Source: Desulfurococcales archaeon (GTDB lineage Archaea > Thermoproteota > Thermoprotei_A > Sulfolobales > NBVN01). Taken from it: a stretch of 8,973 nucleotides of DNA. Below, in pieces: positions 1 through 5,199 of the stretch (position 1 is its first letter; every line of letters starts with the position of its first letter). A program made the translations under genes and the position numbers. Where the stretch lies: positions 1 through 8,973 of the forward strand of contig JAMOVB010000085.1 of NCBI GenBank assembly GCA_027061705.1, written 5' to 3'. A model generated the notes under the pieces. That model had not been told where the DNA came from. It was given only the letters and a program-made list of their open reading frames with translations, and did not search any database.

Positions 1-306
1 AACCCCCTATGCCCGTTCTTCAAGTGCTCGAAGAACGCCTTAGTAACCGTTAACAAGGTTGTTAAGGGCCACGTGCAGAAGGCAGCTATGTGCCGCTGGA
101 TAGGCGACCAATGCTTAGGGCCTAAGTGCCAGTTCTCCTACTGCGAGCGTAAGGCCCTCCTGCCAGACGGTAGGTGCGCATTCGCCGTTAAGTTTAGGGA
201 GAGCGGCGATGAATTCCTCAAGGAGCTTGAGAAGGACGAGGTTACGGATAGGGTTAGGAGCCTTCTGAGCAGAAAAGTTGGGCGCAGGGAAGAGTTTCTC
301 GAGTGA
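1..306 (+). CDS. Cysteine-rich protein of unknown function, 3' part only
   Basis: The frame is open from the first base of the window to the TGA at 304-306, so the 5' end lies outside and only the last 101 codons are visible. A GTG at position 73 could in principle start a shorter product, but the residues before it look like the same protein because the cysteine pattern continues upstream. The visible part has seven cysteines (visible residues 4, 9, 31, 38, 43, 48, 59), including C-x4-C, C-x6-C and C-x4-C-x4-C spacings, followed by a charged helical tail rich in Lys, Glu and Arg. This suggests binding of zinc or an iron-sulfur cluster, but I recognise no family and assign no function. The last 53 bases overlap, tail to tail, with the 3' end of the minus-strand UbiX-like gene, so the two transcripts are antisense to each other there. 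Confidence 0.75.
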   Translation, partial: NPLCPFFKCSKNALVTVNKVVKGHVQKAAMCRWIGDQCLGPKCQFSYCERKALLPDGRCAFAVKFRESGDEFLKELEKDEVTDRVRSLLSRKVGRREEFLE

Positions 307-874
307 GTGTCCCGGCACCCCACCTCCTGTATAGATTATTCGGCACTCCAAGCACGTCTAGTACCTTACCAACAATGAAGTTAACAATATCCTCAACCCC
401 CCTAACACCTTGGTAGAACGCGGGTGCGGCAGGCATAATCACGGCGCCTGCCTCGGAAGCCGAGAGCATGTTGCGTATATCCTGCGTTGAGAGCGGGGTC
501 TCTCTAATGAGGAGGACGACCCTACGCCTCATCCGGAGGGCGTTGCAAGCCGCCCTACTAACTAAGTCACCCTGTCTGGATGAGGCGATGTCGGAGAGAG
601 TCTTTAGCGAACAAGGCGCGACGACGACAGCGTCAACTAGGAATGAGGACGATGTTAGAGGAGATGAGAGCTCATTCTCGAGCCAAAGCCCGGAGGACCA
701 CTTCCTAAGCATGTCGATCAGCCGATCAACACAGAGGCATTCATACCTCATCACCTCAAGCGCCTCCCTACTCACCAACGTCAGTACCTCGTGCTTCAGG
801 TCGTGAAGCGCCTTAACGAGGCGCACGCCATAGATTACTCCGCTAGCCCCGGTTATGCAGACAACTACCCTCAA
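254..874 (-). CDS. ubiX: UbiX-family flavin prenyltransferase
   Basis: This 206-residue protein should join a dimethylallyl group to FMN, making the prenylated flavin cofactor used by UbiD-type decarboxylases. In many archaea the likely client is the UbiD-like anhydromevalonate phosphate decarboxylase of the archaeal mevalonate pathway; no UbiD gene lies in this window, so that link is inferred. Family marks seen: N-terminal nucleotide-binding loop GASG-x2-YG (residues 9-16), PCS at 87-89, RE-x-P at 124-127, and the typical MPAAPAFY stretch at 147-154 followed by a G-V-x-x-I-V-x-F-I-V-G-K-V-L-D helix. The family usually ends near residue 187 here; the last ~19 residues are an extra tail that lies antisense to the neighbouring cysteine-rich gene. 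The start is TTG at 874-872, chosen because the Rossmann beta-strand begins at once. A TTTTA tract at about 907-912 (minus strand) could be its TATA box, giving a nearly leaderless transcript. Confidence 0.92.
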   Translation of the reverse strand: MRVVVCITGASGVIYGVRLVKALHDLKHEVLTLVSREALEVMRYECLCVDRLIDMLRKWSSGLWLENELSSPLTSSSFLVDAVVVAPCSLKTLSDIASSRQGDLVSRAACNALRMRRRVVLLIRETPLSTQDIRNMLSASEAGAVIMPAAPAFYQGVRGVEDIVNFIVGKVLDVLGVPNNLYRRWGAGTLTRETLPCAQLFCSEGS

Positions 875-917
875 CCTTAAAGCCCCGATTCAATACAGTC
901 CCACGGTAAAATTCATC

Positions 918-981
918 GCGGGCGGGTGATGAGACTCGAAAGGATTGACGTGGTGATAGACCCACGCAGGGCTGACGCCCC
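918..981 (+). ncRNA. C/D-box guide sRNA (2'-O-methylation), double guide
   Basis: All parts of an archaeal C/D-box sRNA are in register. C box GTGATGA is perfect (926-932). D' box TTGA lies at 945-948 (one mismatch to CTGA), C' box GTGATAG at 953-959 (imperfect), and D box CTGA at 972-975 (perfect). C to D' leaves a 12-nt guide (933-944) and C' to D another 12-nt guide (960-971), with a 4-nt D'-C' spacer, all typical of these RNAs. GGGCG at 920-924 pairs with CGCCC at 976-980 to close the kink-turn. By the family's fifth-base rule the target nucleotides would pair with A940 (target UCCU-U-UCGAGUC) and C967 (target CCCU-G-CGUGGGU); I could not place either on rRNA or tRNA from memory. The gene lies between, and opposite to, two minus-strand genes. 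Exact ends are estimated. Confidence 0.75.
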
Positions 982-997
982 ATACGTAGTGGTTGTT

Positions 998-1010
998 ACT
1001 TTAAAAACGA
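998..1010. promoter_or_regulatory. TATA-like AT tract between the guide RNA and hydrolase gene
   Basis: The bases CTTTAAAAACG stand out as an archaeal TATA-like element. Read on the minus strand (CGTTTTTAAAG) it would start a transcript near 975 that crosses the guide-RNA locus as antisense and continues into the UbiX-like gene with a leader of about 100 bases. Read on the plus strand it would transcribe antisense into the 3' end of the hydrolase gene. The sequence alone does not decide the direction. Confidence 0.35.
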
Positions 1011-1028
1011 GTCCAGCCCTGGAGAAGG

Positions 1029-1718
1029 TTACTCAAGCTCTACCTCCTCGCCAGGCTTCAGAATGACGACCTTAACCTCAGGCGCTAACCTAGCAACCTC
1101 GCTCTTAAACTCTTCGGGATCTCCCCAGAGTACTGGGAAGGTGCCGTAATGCATCGGTATTGCGTACTTGGGCTTAATCAGCTCTGCAGCCTTAGCCGCC
1201 TCCCTAGGCCCCATCGTGTAGTGGCCGCCTATGGGTAGGAGGGCCGCTACGGGCTTGTAGAGCTCGCCAATGAGCCTCATATCACTAGTTAATCCAGTGT
1301 CGCCAGCATGGTATACGGTCTCTCCCTCCCTACCGAATACGGCTCCGGTAGGCGTTCCTGTTATGCTTGAGTGCGTCGCGGTTGTCAGCACGACGAAGTA
1401 CCCGCCTCCCAACCTTATAGGTCCGCCTATGTTCCCGTCCACAACCCTGTTAGGGTCTCCTAACTCCTCCGCTATCTTGCTAGCTATCTCAAATATCGCT
1501 ACGGCCTTAGCTCTGGGGTACTTCTTAAGCAGCTCTATAGTGTCTCCAATATGGTCGCCGTGGTCGTGTGTAACGATTATGTAGTCGGGCTCGAACCCGA
1601 GATTCAGGTCCTTAACGGGGGACTTAGGGTTCTTCAGCCACGGGTCAACGAGGAATACCTTACCACCTATGCTTACGGCAAATGCCGAATGCCCGAACCA
1701 CTTAACCTTAACCGGCAT
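1029..1718 (-). CDS. UPF0173 metal-dependent hydrolase, metallo-beta-lactamase fold
   Basis: The 229-residue protein is a full-length member of the small metallo-beta-lactamase-fold hydrolases known as UPF0173 (often about 225-230 residues). It starts with the family's K-W-F-G-H-S-A/C-F strand. It carries the metal motif H51-D-H-G-D55-H56, then H116 (in T-x-T-H), D140 (in H-A-G-D) and H190 (in P-M-H-Y): a complete set for two metal ions. GGHYTMGP at 164-171 is also typical. The substrate of this family is not established, so only hydrolase chemistry is claimed. It has no signal peptide and should be cytoplasmic. The ATG at 1718 is preceded by GGTGAG seven bases upstream, fitting the archaeal 16S anti-Shine-Dalgarno. 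It is divergent from the methionine aminopeptidase gene and shares a 91-base intergenic promoter region with it. Confidence 0.93.
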   Translation of the reverse strand: MPVKVKWFGHSAFAVSIGGKVFLVDPWLKNPKSPVKDLNLGFEPDYIIVTHDHGDHIGDTIELLKKYPRAKAVAIFEIASKIAEELGDPNRVVDGNIGGPIRLGGGYFVVLTTATHSSITGTPTGAVFGREGETVYHAGDTGLTSDMRLIGELYKPVAALLPIGGHYTMGPREAAKAAELIKPKYAIPMHYGTFPVLWGDPEEFKSEVARLAPEVKVVILKPGEEVELE

Positions 1719-1761
1719 TTCCGCTCACCAAGAACATACTTTAACGAGCGCCTCAAAAGCA

Positions 1762-1796
1762 TTAAGGAGGCCTACCTTTATTTTTAACCTCCTTAA
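1762..1796. promoter_or_regulatory. Divergent promoter with a 9-bp inverted repeat around the TATA box
   Basis: Between the divergent hydrolase and aminopeptidase genes an AT tract TTTATTTTTAA (1777-1787) can act as a TATA box. On the plus strand it sits about 28 bases before the GTG at 1810, giving a leaderless transcript. On the minus strand it would give a leader of roughly 35-40 bases carrying the GGTGAG ribosome site. The tract is flanked by a perfect inverted repeat, TTAAGGAGG (1762-1770) and CCTCCTTAA (1788-1796), with 17 bases between the arms. This layout could be an operator controlling both genes, though no regulator is identified. Confidence 0.55.
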
Positions 1797-1809
1797 ATTC
1801 AATAATCAG

Positions 1810-2753
1810 GTGCGGCTTGTGGACTCGCGCGGGCTTGAGGAGACAGAGGAGGTTCTGAGAAAGTACCTTAAGGCCGGCGACATAGCGTACAGGGTTAAGA
1901 AGGAGGTTCCCTCAATAGTCAAGCCGGGCGTGAAGTTGCTTGACGCAGCAACAACCATAGAGAGGAGGATACGTGAGCTTGGCGGCGAGCCCGCCTTCCC
2001 GGTAAACCTCTCAATAAACTTCATCGCGGCGCACAGAACCCCCTACGCCGACGACGATGAGGTCATTCCGGACGAGTCCGTTGTTAAGGTCGACATAGGC
2101 GTCCATATAGACGGCTACATAGCCGACACAGCATTAACGCTTGTTTTCGACGACTACTACATACCTCTGGCCGAGGCCTCACGCAACGCGTTACTGAAGG
2201 GGCTTAAGCGCGTGGGTGCTGGCGTCAAGTTTAGGGATGTGGGTAAGGCGATAGAGCTTGTTATAAGGAGGTCGGGATTTAAAGTCATTAAGAACTTAAC
2301 AGGCCATAGCTTAGGCAGGTTCATGATACATAGCGGCGAGTCCGTGCCGAACTTCAACGACCCGATCTCGTTAGGGAGGTTCAAGCAGAATAGGGCATAC
2401 GCTATAGAGCCCTTCGCCACCGACGGGAAGGGCATAGTCCGTGACCTAAGGTCAAGTATTCAAATATACTCGCTAAGGAAGGTTAAGGGTAAGGCCCTCA
2501 ACGATGTTGAGGATAGGGTGTTAAAAGCCGTGGTGAGTAGGTACCGTTCTGCGAGAGATGGTTAACCGACCTAGGCATAGGGCTGAAGGAGTTAAGGACG
2601 GCGCTACACTCGCTAGCCCGTAAAGGATACCTGAACGAATACCCCGTACTCGTCGAAATAATTGAGGGGTATGTCGCCCAGTTTGAGGAGACGGTATTCA
2701 TAACTAAGGACAGGGTCTACGTGACGACAAACCCCGAATTAAGCAACGGTTAG
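1810..2753 (+). CDS. map: Methionine aminopeptidase type II, broken by a -1 frameshift near 2544
   Basis: The enzyme removes the initiator methionine from new proteins in the cytoplasm. From GTG at 1810, the first frame gives metal and active-site residues H75 (AAH-x-TPY), D95 and D106 (KVDIGVHIDGYIAD), H166 (NLTGHSLGR) and E200 (AIEPFATDG), matching the Pyrococcus enzyme's H62, D82, D93, H153 and E187 with a constant offset of 13. That frame ends at TAA 2563-2565 after 251 residues, too short for the family (about 295-300). The missing C-terminus continues in the -1 frame from about 2544 to TAG 2751-2753: PFCERWL, then EYPVLVEI and VAQFEE-T, the last holding the final metal glutamate. The joined product would be about 314 residues. 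The frame crossing must fall between 2541 and 2562. I chose 1810 as start because TATA spacing implies a leaderless transcript and upstream in-frame residues are antisense to the hydrolase gene and not enzyme-like. I see no classic slippery heptamer; a one-base loss or sequencing error is simplest. Confidence 0.9.
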
Positions 2754-2765
2754 GTGAAGGTAAAT

Positions 2766-2777
2766 CCTTTAAAAAGA
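2766..2777 (+). promoter_or_regulatory. Probable TATA box of the DUF1512 operon
   Basis: CCTTTAAAAAGA lies just after the aminopeptidase C-terminal frame. It would place a transcript start near 2798-2802, about 24 bases before the ATG at 2824, leaving room for the GGTG ribosome site at 2813-2816. This suggests a promoter for the downstream genes that is separate from the aminopeptidase promoter. Confidence 0.5.
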
Positions 2778-2823
2778 TGTAGGGGTAAAGCATTGAGGAT
2801 AACGGGAGTACTGGTGCCCGCCT

Positions 2824-3918
2824 ATGGACGGAAGTAATGACTGGGCCTCAACGCTGCTCGTGATACTCATACTGGGTTCCTTCTTACTTAACTTCACAGA
2901 CATACCGCAGAAAATGCAGCTATGGAGGTACTCCTCCTACATTAGGAAGAAGATAATACAGCTTACCGAAATTGAGGACGAGGGTAGGAGGAAGGTCATA
3001 AAGTATCTTAACAGGCTCAATGTTGAGAACCCGAGGAAAGTTTTAGAAGGCTTTGTTGATAACTTCTTCCTAATCTCGCCAGTGAATATAGAGCCCACTG
3101 ACATTATAAAGAGGCTCAGACACCTCATAAGGAACCGTGACGAGTCGATAAGAAGGTATGTTGAGGAGAACATACCGAACGCCTCACTGGTTCAGAGGCA
3201 GAACGCTGAGGTGCTTCTCGAGATATCGTCGGTGCTCACGCTAATCAACAAGATAGTAAAGCACTACTTCCAGCTAGGTGTTAAGTACAACAACTGGATA
3301 CTTATGATGCAGCTGGCGCTGGAGCTACAGCAGGTCGTTAAGCTAGCTAAGGCCTACGATGACGCTATGGATGCGTTCATGGCTGGAATGCCGATAGGCG
3401 ACGGTGCCGGCCCGCTAGTAGCCTTCTACCTGAAAGGTGATGCGAAACCGGTTAGAATAGCTAAGGAGACAATATACTATGAAACAAGCCTAGATGGAAG
3501 GAAGGTCTATATAATCAAGGCGGAAGGCCCTGGCTCGACGGTTGGGTGGCCCGGCGAGGCTGTTGAGAAGCTGGTAAACATGCTAGGCGGGTCGGTATCG
3601 AGGATAATAACGGTTGACGCTGCTCTTAAGCTAGAAAGCGAGAAGACGGGTGAGGTGGCGTACGGCGTCGGCGCAGCGATAGGGGACCCAGGTCCCGAGA
3701 AGATAGCGATAGAGAGGGCAGCATCCAGGTATGGGATACCGTTGGATGCTGTAGTCATAAAGATGTCTAATGAGGAGGCCATAAACTCCATGACTAAGCA
3801 GGTATTGGAGGGCGTTAAGAAGGCTGTTGAGATAGTTAAGAAGGTGATAAGGGACAAGGTCCCGGAGAGCGGCTCAGTAATAGTCGTAGGTATAGGGAAT
3901 ACCGTGGGGATAGCGTGA
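2824..3918 (+). CDS. DUF1512 family protein, membrane anchored, unknown function
   Basis: This 364-residue protein matches what I know of DUF1512, a family of conserved archaeal proteins of about this length and no known function. It has one N-terminal hydrophobic segment (about residues 8-25), then F-T-D-I-P-Q-K-M-Q-L-W at about 25-35, a long charged helical region (about 35-185) with possible coiled-coil stretches, and a C-terminal alpha/beta part. That part holds glycine-rich conserved-looking loops: G-D-G-A-G-P-L (about 193-199), E-G-P-G-S-T-V-G-W-P-G-E (about 235-246) and G-V-G-A-A-I-G-D-P-G-P-E-K (about 281-293). The protein is probably tethered to the membrane with the soluble part in the cytoplasm (inference). 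ATG 2824 follows GGTG (2813-2816) at a usable distance. Eleven bases separate its stop from the next gene, a small membrane zinc-ribbon protein, so the two are almost surely co-transcribed and may act together. Confidence 0.85.
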   Translation: MDGSNDWASTLLVILILGSFLLNFTDIPQKMQLWRYSSYIRKKIIQLTEIEDEGRRKVIKYLNRLNVENPRKVLEGFVDNFFLISPVNIEPTDIIKRLRHLIRNRDESIRRYVEENIPNASLVQRQNAEVLLEISSVLTLINKIVKHYFQLGVKYNNWILMMQLALELQQVVKLAKAYDDAMDAFMAGMPIGDGAGPLVAFYLKGDAKPVRIAKETIYYETSLDGRKVYIIKAEGPGSTVGWPGEAVEKLVNMLGGSVSRIITVDAALKLESEKTGEVAYGVGAAIGDPGPEKIAIERAASRYGIPLDAVVIKMSNEEAINSMTKQVLEGVKKAVEIVKKVIRDKVPESGSVIVVGIGNTVGIA

Positions 3919-3929
3919 GGTGAGATACG

Positions 3930-4199
3930 GTGGCGCCGGACGTAATGACCATAGTTTTCCTCGCTATAATGGCGTTCATAATATCCTATATGGTTGTAAC
4001 GGCGCTGAAGTCTAGGCAGGAGCCCGTGAAGTTAAAGAGAACGATTACAGTGATTAAATGCAGTAGTTGTGACCACGAGCAAAGCCGTGACTTCAAGGAA
4101 GGCGACTTCGTAGGTAAGGAGGAGGGGCAGTGCCCTAAGTGTGGGGGGAAGCTCATAGTTAGCGCTATATACGTCGAGGAAATACCTGAGAAGGTCTAG
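3930..4199 (+). CDS. Small membrane protein with a C-terminal zinc ribbon
   Basis: The 89-residue product has one hydrophobic helix (about residues 5-26) and then a soluble domain with C44-x2-C47 and C68-x2-C71, the four-cysteine pattern of a zinc ribbon; the second knuckle is the classic C-P-K-C-G-G. The basic stretch K-S-R-Q after the helix suggests that the ribbon faces the cytoplasm. Start is GTG at 3930, supported by GAGGTGA at 3915-3921 that overlaps the stop of the preceding DUF1512 gene. The 11-base spacing shows an operon pair of two membrane-anchored proteins. Zinc ribbons of this kind bind nucleic acid or protein partners, but no specific role can be read from the sequence. Confidence 0.82.
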   Translation: MAPDVMTIVFLAIMAFIISYMVVTALKSRQEPVKLKRTITVIKCSSCDHEQSRDFKEGDFVGKEEGQCPKCGGKLIVSAIYVEEIPEKV

Positions 4200-4259
4200 C
4201 CGTGGGTACTCAACAATGACTTTATTACTACTTGATTCAAAATTAGAAGCGGTGGTGTA

Positions 4260-5141
4260 ATGCTTCTCTTCGATTGGGGAACGTATAACTCGTTAAACAC
4301 CTTAAGTAAGGCAGCCACTCTCGGAATGAAGCTCACTGAACTGCCTCCTGCCGAATTCTCGAGGAAGGGTAGGACAGAGGAGTACTTCAAGAGCTACCGG
4401 GAGTTAGCTGAGAAGTCCTTCACAACCATAACCGCTCACGCCCCGTACTACAACGTAGTGACGTTTAGCAAGGAGGTCAGAGGTAGGGTGCTTAAGGCTA
4501 TGAAGCATGCCTTAAGAAGCGCTGCCCTAGCCGGCGCCCAAGTGTTTAACCTGCATCTTGGGTGGAAGGCATTCGGCGGCGACAGGGATATTGAGGCGGC
4601 TGCCGAGTTCATTAAGGAGCTCCTTAAGGACGCTCCTGAGGGGATATACGTTTCCCTAGAAACAACCTACACCAGAAGGCAGCTGGGGAGCTTCGACGAA
4701 ATAAGGGCAATAATAGAGTCCGTAGGCAGTGATAAGGTCATAGTCTCGGTACAGCTTGAGAACGTATTCATGTACGCCTTCGGAATAGACGAACATGGAA
4801 ACTTCCATAAGGCCGACGCGCAGGCGGATGTGAGCTTCTGGAGCAACGTCCTTAGAAAGGCTCTCCCGCTAAGCAAGGGCTACCTAAGCCTAAGGTTCTC
4901 GCAGGTTACCGGAATATACTTCGGCAGGCGCCTACTGAAGAAGAGGGTCCCGCTAGGGAAGGGGTACCCGAGCATAGGCCCGCTCGCAGAGGCGTTAGCG
5001 AGATTCATGGTTAAGGAAGTGCGTGGCAAGTCACTGCCTCTACGCATGCACCTAATATACACCGGAATACCTGAGACGAAGTACGAGGACTCAATAACAC
5101 TCTACGCTGAGATAATGAAGCGCGTAGCGCCTCACCTCTGA
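4260..5141 (+). CDS. Endonuclease-IV-like TIM-barrel protein with a degenerate metal site
   Basis: The 293-residue protein has the layout of the xylose-isomerase-like TIM barrels, closest in my reading to AP endonuclease IV (Nfo, about 280 residues). Three metal-site residues are kept: H60 (T-A-H-A-P-Y-Y), H99 (N-L-H-L-G-W) and E134 (S-L-E-T-T). At the place of Nfo's D-T-C-H ligand pair the protein has Q165 and N168 (V-Q-L-E-N). Where Nfo has H-L-N-D-S and D-R-H-E-N-I-G-E-G, it has L-S-L-R-F-S and K-K-R-V-P-L-G-K-G. It therefore probably cannot hold the three-zinc cluster and may have a different or reduced activity. The reference motifs are from memory. ATG 4260 follows GGTGGTG (4251-4257), and an AT-rich tract near 4218-4245 may give it its own promoter. 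The gene lies just before a DNA-repair-type helicase, which hints at a nucleic-acid role (inference). Confidence 0.75.
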   Translation: MLLFDWGTYNSLNTLSKAATLGMKLTELPPAEFSRKGRTEEYFKSYRELAEKSFTTITAHAPYYNVVTFSKEVRGRVLKAMKHALRSAALAGAQVFNLHLGWKAFGGDRDIEAAAEFIKELLKDAPEGIYVSLETTYTRRQLGSFDEIRAIIESVGSDKVIVSVQLENVFMYAFGIDEHGNFHKADAQADVSFWSNVLRKALPLSKGYLSLRFSQVTGIYFGRRLLKKRVPLGKGYPSIGPLAEALARFMVKEVRGKSLPLRMHLIYTGIPETKYEDSITLYAEIMKRVAPHL

Positions 5142-5199
5142 CGCCGCGGCAACAGCCCAACGCTGACGCTGGCCTACGCGGAGTGGGTGAGGTACGGCG

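Noticed and set aside
718..753. C box (GTGATGA) and D box (CTGA) on the minus strand inside ubiX
   Set aside because: Only 25 bases separate them, there are no C'/D' boxes in register, and the sequence is explained by coding.
468..806. Plus-strand frame of 112 codons
   Set aside because: It lies wholly antisense to the well-supported ubiX gene, and its serine/threonine/arginine-rich product shows no motif.
929..1066. Small plus-strand frame of 45 codons starting ATG 929 with a GGGTG-like site before it
   Set aside because: Its start lies inside the C box of the guide RNA and its end runs antisense into the hydrolase gene. The base pattern is better explained by the C/D-box RNA.
1669..1809. 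Upstream extension of the methionine aminopeptidase to an ATG at 1669
   Set aside because: The extra 47 residues lie partly antisense to the hydrolase gene and across the promoter, and do not look like the family's N-terminus. TATA spacing favours GTG 1810.
2793..2837. Short 14-codon frame (TTG 2793) overlapping the DUF1512 start, possible leader peptide
   Set aside because: No ribosome site or conserved peptide is visible, and a frame this short is expected by chance.
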